A stretch of DNA of 52,422 bases from Bacillus cytotoxicus (GTDB lineage: Bacteria > Bacillota > Bacilli > Bacillales > Bacillaceae_G), in NCBI RefSeq assembly GCF_023715645.1, contig NZ_JAMBOP010000035.1:1-52422 (forward strand), read 5' to 3'. Under the pieces are notes generated by a model, which was not told the origin of the DNA, ran no database searches, and was given only the letters and a program-made list of their open reading frames with translations. Positions 43,082 through 51,524 of the stretch are shown piece by piece (position 1 is the stretch's first letter; each line of letters starts with the position of its first letter). The position numbers and the translations under genes were made by a program.

Positions 43082-43399
43082 AGTATTTCTCTCCTCTCAC
43101 AATTTGAAAATAACCTTACATTGTACAATATGTGAAAAGAGTAAAAGCTGTTTGTAACAAACACCTATTTCTATATTGGAAATTTGTCTATAAAAATTGT
43201 TTGAAATTTGAGAAAATGATAATAGTTAATGTAATCATGACAAAAAACAAAAGTAAAATAACTTTCTTCACATTCTTCCTCTCCATATACTATATTTTTA
43301 ATGCTACTGCCATTGTAAAGTGGATAGAAGATCCGAACAACTCTTTTTTATGACATTTCATATGCCAAATTTGGGTATTTATTAGTCTTCACATTTCAT
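43082..43399. other. 320-bp intergenic region upstream of cotD
   Basis: AT-rich. A 38-codon plus-strand frame at 43240-43353 (MTKNKSKITFFTFFLS) has a hydrophobic stretch but no ribosome site, and is not called. Sporulation promoters for cotD must lie at 43090-43140 but I could not fix the boxes. Confidence 0.4.
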
Positions 43400-43590
43400 A
43401 AATATATAAATCCAACTTGACTTGCCACACACAAATCATCGCCAGACTAAACAAAAAGTAACCTCCTACTTTCTCCCTCTCTTTGTTTAAACATCGCATG
43501 TGGCTGAAATAGGCCCTGACCTCCTCTACTCATGGCCAGACGCTCTCGTCCATCTAAAAAGAAAAAGGGTTTTATGTCAGATTTATATAT
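43400..43590 (-). repeat. bcr-type intergenic repeat, copy 6
   Basis: Full copy: ATATATAAATCCAACTTGAC, AACAAAAAGTAACCTCCTAC, GTTTAAACATCGCATGTGGC, CTGACCTCCTCTACTCATGG, CATCTAAAAAGAAAAAGGGT and a TCAGATTTATATAT end. Confidence 0.85.
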
Positions 43591-43676
43591 GCTAAAACAC
43601 TCCCCTTTAACCTTTTACACATATCTTCCTATATAAAGGACTCAAATAACTACCCGGATAAACTTGATTTGTTCAA

Positions 43677-43712
43677 TTAACCTTTCATGGGAAAAACGTC
43701 GATGAAAGGTTA
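43677..43712 (-). terminator. Hairpin after yppG
   Basis: AACCTTTCATCG...ATGAAAGGTT on the minus strand just past the stop; the T run is short. Confidence 0.6.
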
Positions 43713-43715
43713 GTT

Positions 43716-44252
43716 TCACTTAATAAAAAAGCCACCTACTTGTTTAACGATACCGGTAATTTGGTTCATTGCATTCATCATTTGGCCTGCAGTACCCATC
43801 ATTTTATTAATGTCATAATTTCCATCAGATGTTTTAAACTGCGACACAAAACTAGAAAATTGACTTGGCTGTTGTTTTGTATTGTTTTGTTTATTCATCA
43901 TTGGATATGGTGTGTGTGGCTGAAAAACAGGTTGAATAGGTTGTTTTGGTGGATAAAACATTGATTGATTCACATTCGGAAGCTGAAAAGGTTGAAAATA
44001 ATTTGTGTAATTTGTGTAGTAAGGCATAAAAGGATACATATTATAACGTAAGTATGGATCTTGTTCATTTTGATACATGTTAGGACGTAAGTGTGAGGCT
44101 TGTTCATTCTGATACATGTTAGGATGTAAGTATGAGGCTTGCTCATTTTGATACATGTTAGGACGTAAGTGTGAGGCTTGTTCATTCTGATACATGTTAG
44201 GATATAAGTATGAGGCTTGCTCATTTTGATACATGTTAGGACGTTGAAACAT
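43716..44252 (-). CDS. yppG: YppG-like spore coat protein
   Basis: 178 residues. N-terminal five repeats of a 13-residue unit (NMYQNEQASYLYP and variants, about 6-70), a Pro/Gln/Tyr-rich middle, then the conserved YppG tail (FKTSDGNYDINKMMGTAGQM, then NAMNQITGIVKQVGGFFIK). B. subtilis YppG is a spore coat component. Strong GAGGAGGGAGA ribosome site. Alone between cotD and yppF. Confidence 0.88.
   Translation of the reverse strand: MFQRPNMYQNEQASYLYPNMYQNEQASHLRPNMYQNEQASYLHPNMYQNEQASHLRPNMYQNEQDPYLRYNMYPFMPYYTNYTNYFQPFQLPNVNQSMFYPPKQPIQPVFQPHTPYPMMNKQNNTKQQPSQFSSFVSQFKTSDGNYDINKMMGTAGQMMNAMNQITGIVKQVGGFFIK
44053..44250 (-). repeat. 39-bp tandem repeats within yppG
   Basis: Five units of 39 bp, alternating two variants (…HLRP and …YLHP/YLYP), so the higher-order period is 78 bp. 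Near-identity of alternate units points to recent pairwise duplication. Confidence 0.85.
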
Positions 44253-44446
44253 GCATTCTCCCTCCTCTAACGATATTCTATATAGTTAGAATATGAAGTC
44301 AAAAAAAAAATGTGTAATTGTCCTATAAGTTACAAATTTTAAATACAAACTCTGATTTTTAAGAAATTTAAATTTTCGAAAAATAAAAAAGTAAGCGTTT
44401 GTATGCTACCATTAAATAGAAAGATTCTCATGGGGGAGGAATCAAC

Positions 44447-44656
44447 ATGGTATTAGGGGACTTAAAACAAGAATTCGTCATAAAAAAGGGGTATGAACCT
44501 GAAGATTTAAATGAGTTACTTGATTTTGCAAGACATTCTTACTTACAAGGAAAAATTTGTTTGTCAGAGTATAGAAATGTAATACGTGAATTAGAAACAA
44601 TAGGGGCTACAAAACCAACTTATGAAACAGAAAAAGATATCATAACGGAAGCATAA
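44447..44656 (+). CDS. yppF: YppF family protein
   Basis: 69 residues: VIKKGYEPEDLNELLDFARH then KICLSEYRNVIRELETIGA, a short helical protein identical in plan to B. subtilis YppF. GGGGGAGG ribosome site. Function unknown. Divergent from yppG. Confidence 0.88.
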   Translation: MVLGDLKQEFVIKKGYEPEDLNELLDFARHSYLQGKICLSEYRNVIRELETIGATKPTYETEKDIITEA

Positions 44657-44688
44657 AAATAAGAGGGGCTTCCCCCTCTTATTACTTA
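44654..44688. terminator. Bidirectional terminator between yppF and yppE
   Basis: AATAAGAGGGGG-AAGC-CCCCTCTTATT with A/T runs on both sides; it overlaps the convergent stop codons. Confidence 0.9.
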
Positions 44689-45032
44689 CACTGTTCTAAA
44701 ATATTTTGTAATGTATAATGAATTGCTTGATGCGTTTCAAAAAAACGTTTTCCATTCATTTTCCTCGCAAAGCACTGTAAAGAATTATTTTGTAAATTTG
44801 TACATACTTGTTCAATTTGCTGTACATGTATATATTTAGGCTTTGTATGCTGCAACCATTCCAAAGCAAGTTCTTTCCACTCTTTTAAGTTTTGATCCAC
44901 TACAGATACGAATGGCTTTATATCCTGATTAAAGTCAATTTCACATTCTTCACTTTCTCGTTTTTTTATAATAGTTTCATCGTTATACTCAATTAGTTTT
45001 TTTGTTAATTCAATCAATGTTATATATTCCAT
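44682..45032 (-). CDS. yppE: YppE family protein (DUF1798)
   Basis: 116 residues, an all-helical bundle (MEYITLIELTKKLIEYNDET ... FFETHQAIHYTLQNILEQCK), the DUF1798 fold. Function unknown. ATG at 45032 chosen with GGGTGG upstream. Two-gene unit with yppD (13 bases apart). Confidence 0.85.
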   Translation of the reverse strand: MEYITLIELTKKLIEYNDETIIKKRESEECEIDFNQDIKPFVSVVDQNLKEWKELALEWLQHTKPKYIHVQQIEQVCTNLQNNSLQCFARKMNGKRFFETHQAIHYTLQNILEQCK

Positions 45033-45045
45033 TATTCCCACCCAC

Positions 45046-45288
45046 TTATATACTAACGGCTACTACTTGAAACGTTTGTACCCAGTTACCTTTCTCTTCA
45101 TGATTTAATAATTTCGTTTCCATATGCTTTATATGCATTTCCATTACCTCTACTTTATTAACTACAAATTCTCTTTTATCCTTAAGCGCATGATCAATCC
45201 TAAGTGACACGTTCATTTCAAGCAAATCAAGAGTATTTAATATCTGATCCATCTTTTTCATTACATCTTCTTTCTGAACCATTTTCAT
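45046..45288 (-). CDS. yppD: YppD-like small protein
   Basis: 80 residues, coiled-coil-like (MKMVQKEDVMKKMDQILNTL; VEVMEMHIKHMETKLLNHEE). Assigned by size and place between yppE and sspM, as in B. subtilis. The ATG at 45288 lies ten bases from GGAGG; upstream in-frame TTG/GTG starts are also possible. Confidence 0.75.
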   Translation of the reverse strand: MKMVQKEDVMKKMDQILNTLDLLEMNVSLRIDHALKDKREFVVNKVEVMEMHIKHMETKLLNHEEKGNWVQTFQVVAVSI

Positions 45289-45450
45289 CTTCAACACGCC
45301 TCCCTCTTTGCTTTTTCTTTGTCATGTAAATTCGCCAGCTCTAATTTTACTCCTGCATGCTTGACAAAACTAGTTGTAATTCGGCAAAGAAAGTGACTTT
45401 TTGTATGAAGTTTATGAAAGTGGCAACAATACGAAAGGGAGGTGTCAACA

Positions 45451-45558
45451 TTGGCTAAAAACAAAAATGAAAACAATAAAAAACAACCTCAAAACAAACG
45501 AAACAAACCAGAAACAGGAAATCCAAAATTAGACGGCCCAAATTTCCCTGCAACATAA
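45451..45558 (+). CDS. sspM: SspM-like small acid-soluble spore protein
   Basis: 35 residues, Asn/Lys/Gln/Pro-rich, MAKNKNENNKKQPQNKRNK... ending KLDGPNFPAT; B. subtilis SspM ends with a comparable KLGGPN-P-T and lies at the same place between yppD and yppC. TTG start with GGGAGGTG. Forespore-made minor SASP. The stop codon TAA is the first three bases of a repeat element. Confidence 0.75.
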   Translation: MAKNKNENNKKQPQNKRNKPETGNPKLDGPNFPAT

Positions 45559-45676
45559 AGTGAAACTTCTATCAGTGAGCGTTTTTCTCACTGATGGTTA
45601 GTTGAACCAATCGGGCTCTTACGGATGGTTTGCCTTCCTTCCTGCCCAAACTTCTTACCAGCCGTTTGAGCGGGGT
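45556..45676 (+). repeat. TAAAGTGAAACTT-type structured repeat, copy 3 (first of tandem pair)
   Basis: TAAAGTGAAACTTCTATCAG, a CAGTGAGCGTTTTTCTCACTG hairpin, TTAGTTGAACCAATCGGGCT, ending GAGCGGGG before the next TAAAGTGAAAC. It starts on the sspM stop codon. Confidence 0.85.
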
Positions 45677-45782
45677 AAAGTGAAACTTCTATCAGTGAGC
45701 GTTTTTCTCACTGATAGTTAGTTGAACCAATCAAGCTCTTACAGTTAGTTTCCTTCCCGCTTTCCACAAAGCGGGATTTTTT
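45677..45782 (+). repeat. TAAAGTGAAACTT-type structured repeat, copy 4 (second of tandem pair)
   Basis: A near-identical left half to the previous unit; its right end has CCCGC...GCGGG followed by ATTTTTTTAT, a terminator-like hairpin that may end sspM transcription. Confidence 0.8.
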
Positions 45783-45783
45783 T

Positions 45784-45980
45784 ATTATATCTAAATCCAA
45801 CTTAACCTTCCAACACACAAATCACCGCCATCCCAAACAAAAAGTAACCTCCCACTTTCTTCCTCTTTATGTTTAAACATCGCACGTGGCAGATAAAAGC
45901 ACTGACCGCTTCTACGCATGGCCCGACGCTCTCGCCCATCTAAAAAGAAAAGAGGCTTATGGTTTTGGATTTATATTTCA
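45784..45980 (-). repeat. bcr-type intergenic repeat, copy 7
   Basis: TATATCTAAATCCAACTTAA to TTTTGGATTTATATTTC with all blocks (AACAAAAAGTAACCTCCCAC, GTTTAAACATCGCACGTGGC, CGCTTCTACGCATGGC, CATCTAAAAAGAAAAGAGG). Ends within 5 bases of the yppC stop. Confidence 0.85.
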
Positions 45981-45982
45981 TG

Positions 45983-46984
45983 TTAAAAGAAACTCTGTAA
46001 CGAAGCAACAAAATGCAATTGCTTCTGTTTTTGTAAAAACCATTCTGTCATCTCAACTTCTTCTTTCGGTTCTTCAAATAAAAACAACTTTTCTACATCA
46101 ACCTCTGTCTGAAACCAATCTTCTTCTGCCTTACGGTGATGAGAAACAACAGAAAATACATCACGAAGCTGCGGCGTATTTTGTTCCTTAGATAAAACGA
46201 GATATTGTTCATAATCGAATCTTGATCCCGTGTGAACTGTTTGAGAAGAAAATGTATAAAATAACTCCTTATAAGTTGGATGAAACAACAACCATGCTAA
46301 TCGTTTTCCTAATTCGATTCTCTTTGTTAATGTTTCAAATTGATGTACAGAAAAACCGTATAATTCCCCTGTTATTGTTGGAAATATTACTGCACTAAAA
46401 TGAAATAACTCTTGAAATTTAAACATGAATGTTTGAAAAATATGCTTTTGATAAAATGGATGCTCAATTATCGGTTCTTGAATGATAGATTGTTCATTAA
46501 TAATAAGAGCTGTCATAAGCCGTTCTTCATTTTTTTGCTGCCAAAATCGCGACCATTCCTCTTCCATAAATACCGAAACAGAAAACACTTGTAATAAATG
46601 AAACAATGGCTTTTTCATTCGTTCGCTGTATTCATACAACAGTAACTGTGGATACGCATCTAAAAAAATAAGCCAATTCGCACGTTCATATGTAAGAAAT
46701 AATTGTTTCCGCGTTTCCTTGGATAAAACTTTCGGATAATATTTTCCTTCTAAATCCGTCATATTCCAGCCTGCATTGCGAGACACCATACTAGCTAAAA
46801 ATGACCAACGGATTTCTTTATTACGCTCATAATATTCCTTATAAGCATGCGTACGCGAAATGTTATCAGCATTCGCAAGAATCATTTGTTTCCAAATGTC
46901 ATTTACAAGCTTTTTTTCTTCATTTGTATAAGAAGATATCTTTCTTTTTTGTCTTATTTTTTCATATTTTCTTTGTGTAAACAT
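45983..46984 (-). CDS. yppC: YppC, DUF2515 family protein
   Basis: 333 residues, matching DUF2515: NDIWKQMILANADNISRTHA, RWSFLASMVSRNAGWNMTDL, FLDAYPQLLLYEYS, RIELGKRLAWLLFHP. Mostly helical, no membrane segment or signal. Function unknown; divergent from recU, as in B. subtilis. Ribosome site CGAGGTG. Confidence 0.9.
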   Translation of the reverse strand: MFTQRKYEKIRQKRKISSYTNEEKKLVNDIWKQMILANADNISRTHAYKEYYERNKEIRWSFLASMVSRNAGWNMTDLEGKYYPKVLSKETRKQLFLTYERANWLIFLDAYPQLLLYEYSERMKKPLFHLLQVFSVSVFMEEEWSRFWQQKNEERLMTALIINEQSIIQEPIIEHPFYQKHIFQTFMFKFQELFHFSAVIFPTITGELYGFSVHQFETLTKRIELGKRLAWLLFHPTYKELFYTFSSQTVHTGSRFDYEQYLVLSKEQNTPQLRDVFSVVSHHRKAEEDWFQTEVDVEKLFLFEEPKEEVEMTEWFLQKQKQLHFVASLQSFF

Positions 46985-47087
46985 AATGATTTCACCTCGT
47001 ATCTTTCTAAAAAAATAGCCTATTTTTTATTTTTTTTGATATAATCACCTTTGTAAGTGAATCTATGCAATTTGGAGTGGACAAATT

Positions 47088-47693
47088 ATGACCATTCGTT
47101 ACCCAAACGGAAGAAAGTATACTCAGACTCAACCAACTCATAACCTGTCACCTATAAGGAAAAATACTTATAGTAACAGAGGGATGTCCCTTGAAGAGGA
47201 GCTGAATGAAACAAATCAATACTATTTAACTCATAATATTGCTTGTGTACATAAAAAGCCGACTCCTCTTCAAATCGTAAAGGTCGATTATCCAAAACGA
47301 AGCGCTGCCGTAATTAAAGAAGCGTATTTTAAACAACCTTCTACAACTGATTACAACGGTGTGTACAAAGGCAAGTACATTGATTTTGAAGCGAAAGAGA
47401 CGAAAAATAAAACGAGCTTTCCTTTGCAAAATTTCCATCTTCATCAAATCAATCATATGAAGGAAGTATTAACTCATAGCGGTATTGCATTTGTTATTAT
47501 TAAATTTACACTTTACGACGCATTTTATTTATTGGATGCAAAACATATCATTACGTTTTGGAATCGACAAGAAGCTGGTGGACGTAAATCCATTACAAAA
47601 GAAGAAATAGAAGAATATGGGTACTTATTACAATGCGGTTATCATCCCCGCATTGATTATCTCCACACACTAGACACACTTTATTTTTCGTGA
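47088..47693 (+). CDS. recU: Holliday junction resolvase RecU
   Basis: 201 residues, the usual size. Nuclease motif [19 protein letters not shown] (catalytic acidic residues and Lys) within residues about 95-115, [20 protein letters not shown] after it. Cuts four-way junctions and modulates RecA. Ribosome site GGAGTGG. Upstream of and co-transcribed with ponA, a conserved pair that couples recombination with wall synthesis in the Firmicutes. Confidence 0.97.
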   Translation: MTIRYPNGRKYTQTQPTHNLSPIRKNTYSNRGMSLEEELNETNQYYLTHNIACVHKKPTPLQIVKVDYPKRSAAVIKEAYFKQPSTTDYNGVYKGKYIDFEAKETKNKTSFPLQNFHLHQINHMKEVLTHSGIAFVIIKFTLYDAFYLLDAKHIITFWNRQEAGGRKSITKEEIEEYGYLLQCGYHPRIDYLHTLDTLYFS

Positions 47694-47758
47694 TAGAGTC
47701 AAGAATAAGGCTCATTTTTCGACTTTTTGGGAGAAAATGAAAGGTAGGAGAAAGTATA

Positions 47759-50311
47759 ATGTCAGAAAATTATCGTTCTCGAGAAGAACGAAAACAAGTT
47801 CAAAAAAAGAAGCAAGAACATCCTAAAAAAGGGAAACCAAAGAAAAAAGGCTCTTTTTTACGTAAATTTCTAATTGCTTGCTTATTAATCGGCATTGTAA
47901 CACTAGTTGCCGGGGTTTCCGCTTTCTTTGTTATGGTAAAAGATGCTCCAAAACTAGATAAAGCAAAGCTTGTAAATCCATTATCAACAAAGATTCATGA
48001 TAAAGATGGAAAGTTCATATATGAATACGGCGCTGAGAAACGAACAAATGTCACATATGATCAAGTTCCAAAAGTAGTAGAAAATGCCTTCCTAGCTACA
48101 GAGGATTCACGCTTTTATGATCACAATGGGATTGATTTTAAACGTACAGCGAAAGCCATCTTCGAAAACGTAACAGGTGATTCTGGTTTACAAGGTGGTA
48201 GTACCATTACACAGCAAGTTATTAAAAACTATTTCTTGACGAGGGATAGAACAACGAAACGTAAAGTACAAGAGTGGTATTTATCTTACAAATTAGAGCA
48301 GCAATATTCAAAACAACAAATCCTTGAAATGTACTTAAACAAAATTAACTTAGGTAACCGTTCTTACGGAATTGCAACTGCTGCGCAAAATTATTACGGA
48401 AAAGAATTAAAAGATTTAAAATTAAACGAAGCCGCGATGCTTGCAGGATTACCACAAGGTCCTAATAGTTACGATCCTACGAAACCACAAAATGTGAAAG
48501 CTGCGACAGAGCGACGCGACACAGTATTATATTTAATGAACAGACATGGCTATATTACAAAGCAAGAGATGGAAGATGCTAAGAAAGTTCCAGTAACAGA
48601 AGGTCTTAAACCATCTCAAGAAGCAACGCAAATGCCATATCAAGGATTTATAGATGCTGCTGTAAAAGAAATTGAAACAGAAATTAAAGATGTAAACATT
48701 GGTTCTGATGGTCTTAATATTTATCTAACATTAGATACAAAAGCCCAAGACTATGCAGATAAAATGTTGAACACAGAAGACATCATTAACTACCCGGATG
48801 AAAAATTCCAGGGGGCATTCGTATTTATGGATACGGAAACAGGTGAAGTTCGCGCACTCGGCAGCGGACGCGGTGAAAATAAAGCAACATTTAAAGGACA
48901 AAATATGGCTGTTGATATGCAGCGCCAAGTTGGTTCAACAATGAAACCAGTCTTTGACTACGGCCCTGCTGTTGAATACAAACAATGGTCTACGTATCAT
49001 CAAGTTGATGACTCAACGTACTATTATGAAACCGATCGAAAACGAGAGGTTCGAAATTTTGACAACGGTCATAAAGGTATAATGTCTATGCGTGAAGCAT
49101 TAGCGCAATCACGAAACGTTCCAGCTGTAAAACTTGCGAATGAAGTCGGACGAGATAAAGCACAAGCTTTCGCTGAAGGACTCGGCTTTACATTTCCAAA
49201 TAGCGCAGTAGAAGCAACAGCAATTGGTAGTAATGAATCTTCTCCTCTGACAGTTGCAGGAGCATATGCAGCTTACGGAAGTGGCGGTGTGTATCATAAA
49301 CCACATTTTGTCTCAAAAGTTGTCTATCCTGATGGGAAAGAAGTAAACTTTACACCAAAAGGAAAACGAGTAATGAAAGATTCTACAGCATATATGGTTA
49401 CGGATATGATGCGTAGTGTTGTAAAATCAAGTACTGGTACTGGTAAAGCAGCAAACATTCCTTCATTAGACGTTGCTGGTAAAACAGGAACAACAAACTA
49501 TTCTGCAGAAGACCTAAGGAAATTTGATTTCCCTGCTTCCGCAAGTCCTGATAGCTGGTTTGCAGGTTATACACCACAATATACAATGGCTGTATGGACA
49601 GGATATAATAAACAAAGTGAAGGATATATTGATAAAAATTCATCACCTATCGCACAGCGCTTATTTAAAGCGATGATGAGTGAATTTGGAAGCGATACAG
49701 CTCGCTTTGAAATGCCAAGTAGTGTAGAACGCATCGGTAGCGAACTTTATGTTAAAGGTGCGAAAAAAGATGATGTTCCAAAAATCAGTGTAGATGGACC
49801 AGCTGGAATCACTCCATCATATGATGCGGCATCACAGACTATATCATTAAGTTGGTCTGCTTCATCCGATTCAGACGTATCTTATTCACTAAGCTATAAA
49901 GGTAGTGACGGGTCTAGCGGCAGTCCAAAAATAAGTGGTACAAGCGCATCAATTAGCGGTGTCAAACCTGGTGTTACTTATACCATCTCTCTTGTTGCCA
50001 AAAAGACTGGTGGTTCTAGTGACCCAGTAACAATAACATATGTAGTACCTGGCGGCGATGATACGAAGAAAAAAGCTGAGGATGACGCTAAGCAAAAAGC
50101 CGAGCAAGACGCAGCTAAGCAAAAAGCCGAGCAAGACGCAGCTAAGCAAAAAGCCGAGCAAGACGCAGCTAAGAAAAAGGCTGAGGATGACGCAGCTAAG
50201 AAAAAAGCTGAGGATGACGCTAAGAAAAAGGCTGAAGAAGATAAACAAAAGCCAAATAACGGAACTACCACACCAACCACACCAACAGAACCAAATAAAC
50301 CGAATCAATAA
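47759..50311 (+). CDS. ponA: Class A penicillin-binding protein 1A/1B
   Basis: 850 residues. Basic cytoplasmic head, one membrane anchor (about 36-58), glycosyltransferase domain (EDSRFYDHNGIDF, GGSTITQQ, EMYLNKINLGNRSYG), then transpeptidase with catalytic S of STMKP, SRN and KTGTT. About 685-760 is a FN3-like domain, followed by a charged tail of eleven-residue repeats (QKAEQDAAK, KKAEDDAAK) and a Thr/Pro end. Makes and cross-links peptidoglycan at the outer membrane face. Its partner GpsB is encoded nearby. Confidence 0.97.
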   Translation: MSENYRSREERKQVQKKKQEHPKKGKPKKKGSFLRKFLIACLLIGIVTLVAGVSAFFVMVKDAPKLDKAKLVNPLSTKIHDKDGKFIYEYGAEKRTNVTYDQVPKVVENAFLATEDSRFYDHNGIDFKRTAKAIFENVTGDSGLQGGSTITQQVIKNYFLTRDRTTKRKVQEWYLSYKLEQQYSKQQILEMYLNKINLGNRSYGIATAAQNYYGKELKDLKLNEAAMLAGLPQGPNSYDPTKPQNVKAATERRDTVLYLMNRHGYITKQEMEDAKKVPVTEGLKPSQEATQMPYQGFIDAAVKEIETEIKDVNIGSDGLNIYLTLDTKAQDYADKMLNTEDIINYPDEKFQGAFVFMDTETGEVRALGSGRGENKATFKGQNMAVDMQRQVGSTMKPVFDYGPAVEYKQWSTYHQVDDSTYYYETDRKREVRNFDNGHKGIMSMREALAQSRNVPAVKLANEVGRDKAQAFAEGLGFTFPNSAVEATAIGSNESSPLTVAGAYAAYGSGGVYHKPHFVSKVVYPDGKEVNFTPKGKRVMKDSTAYMVTDMMRSVVKSSTGTGKAANIPSLDVAGKTGTTNYSAEDLRKFDFPASASPDSWFAGYTPQYTMAVWTGYNKQSEGYIDKNSSPIAQRLFKAMMSEFGSDTARFEMPSSVERIGSELYVKGAKKDDVPKISVDGPAGITPSYDAASQTISLSWSASSDSDVSYSLSYKGSDGSSGSPKISGTSASISGVKPGVTYTISLVAKKTGGSSDPVTITYVVPGGDDTKKKAEDDAKQKAEQDAAKQKAEQDAAKQKAEQDAAKKKAEDDAAKKKAEDDAKKKAEEDKQKPNNGTTTPTTPTEPNKPNQ
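50070..50245 (+). repeat. In-frame repeats in the ponA tail
   Basis: Three identical 30-base units (plus strand GCAAAAAGCCGAGCAAGACG then CAGCTAA) followed by diverged copies encoding KKAEDDA. Length variation here would only change the extracellular charged tail. Confidence 0.85.
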
Positions 50312-50324
50312 TTACGATAGTGAA

Positions 50325-50366
50325 AAAAGAAGCCATCTTCCTAACGGGAAGATGGCTTCTTTTGCA
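50325..50366. terminator. Bidirectional terminator of ponA and ypoC
   Basis: AGAAGCCATCTTCC-TAAC-GGGAAGATGGCTTCTTTTG hairpin between the convergent genes, overlapping the ypoC stop. Confidence 0.93.
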
Positions 50367-50856
50367 TAATCAGGGCTTTTACATATAACTTTTCCATTTC
50401 TTCATACAACTGTGTGAGCTGAATGAAGGAATGATAATGATCTGGCTTATTCATAATGAATGAAAAGCGTTCTAAAAAGTTAACTGGCTTTTTCTCAAGT
50501 CTGTCGATTTGTTCACTTATATTTTGTAAACTTGTAACAGCCGTTCCATTCATCCAGTGTAAAATAGATAAAAGATGTCCTGCAAATCGCACCATCGGAT
50601 CTTTTACTTCTTTTTTGTTTCGATTTTGAAATAACATAGACATCTCTTCTTTTTGCTCTTTCCATAAGCCTAATACAGTAGGAATGCTCGTTTCTATCTC
50701 ATTCCATGGCTTATATTCCTGCTCAATATCAAAGAAAAAGCATGTCGCCTCTAAAAGCTCTCCAAATGATTTCTCTGCATTGTATTCGATGACAGTCTCG
50801 CCTTCAAAGAAAGGGGGGCACCGAAAGTCATTCGGTATTTCAAGTACTTGCTTCAT
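50341..50856 (-). CDS. ypoC: YpoC family protein
   Basis: 171 residues, soluble and helical: IPNDFRCPPFFEGETVIEYN at the start, RFAGHLLSILHWMNG in the middle. The conserved third gene of dnaD-nth-ypoC, overlapping nth by 4 bases (ATGA). Function unknown. Confidence 0.9.
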   Translation of the reverse strand: MKQVLEIPNDFRCPPFFEGETVIEYNAEKSFGELLEATCFFFDIEQEYKPWNEIETSIPTVLGLWKEQKEEMSMLFQNRNKKEVKDPMVRFAGHLLSILHWMNGTAVTSLQNISEQIDRLEKKPVNFLERFSFIMNKPDHYHSFIQLTQLYEEMEKLYVKALIMQKKPSSR

Positions 50857-51509
50857 TTCTTTTCCTTCTCCTTCATGCGCTTCTTTCCTTCACGGCATAT
50901 CTCTAATAACTTGCACTCTTCACACTGCGGACGCTGCGCTTTACAGTGATAACGCCCAAAGAATATCATACGATGATGTGTTACTCCCCACTCCTCTATC
51001 GGTACTTTCTTCATTAACGTCTTTTCTACTTCTAATACAGAATCTTTCCATTTACATAAGGCAAGTCGTTTACTAACGCGCTCTACGTGCGTGTCAACTG
51101 CAATTGCTGGAATACCAAATGCAACAGAGACAACAACGTTTGCTGTTTTTCGTCCTACACCTGGCAAATTCGTTAATTCATCTCGATCTTGCGGCACCTC
51201 TTTGCCATATTCATCAATAAGCATACGACATAGCTTTTGAATATTTTTCGCCTTATTTCTGTACAAACCAATCGAGCGAATATCTTGCTGCAATTCTTCT
51301 AAAGACACCTTTAAATAATCTTCTGGTGTTTTATATTTCTGAAATAAACTTTTTGTTACCTTATTTACTAGAACATCTGTACACTGTGCAGATAACGCTA
51401 CCGCAATAACAAGTTCAAATGCGTTGTCATGATTCAGCTCACAATGTGCTTCGGGGTACATCTCTCCCATTACATCGAGACAGTGTCTAATTTGTGTTTT
51501 GTTTAGCAT
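50853..51509 (-). CDS. nth: Endonuclease III (DNA glycosylase/AP lyase)
   Basis: 218 residues. Helix-hairpin-helix LPGVGRKTANVVVSVAFG with the catalytic Lys, catalytic Asp in AVDTHVERVSKR, and the [4Fe-4S] cluster cysteines CKAQRPQCEECKLLEIC near the C-terminus. Removes oxidised pyrimidines and nicks abasic sites. Follows dnaD by 15 bases. Confidence 0.97.
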   Translation of the reverse strand: MLNKTQIRHCLDVMGEMYPEAHCELNHDNAFELVIAVALSAQCTDVLVNKVTKSLFQKYKTPEDYLKVSLEELQQDIRSIGLYRNKAKNIQKLCRMLIDEYGKEVPQDRDELTNLPGVGRKTANVVVSVAFGIPAIAVDTHVERVSKRLALCKWKDSVLEVEKTLMKKVPIEEWGVTHHRMIFFGRYHCKAQRPQCEECKLLEICREGKKRMKEKEKK

Positions 51510-51524
51510 TATTTCCTCCTACCA

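Noticed and set aside
43240-43353. 38-codon hydrophobic frame MTKNKSKITFF...
   Set aside because: No ribosome binding site or terminator; composition is explained by AT-rich sequence.
45556-45782. CRISPR-like array (tandem repeated hairpins)
   Set aside because: Only two units of over 100 bp without unique spacers of constant length, no cas genes, and related copies are dispersed.
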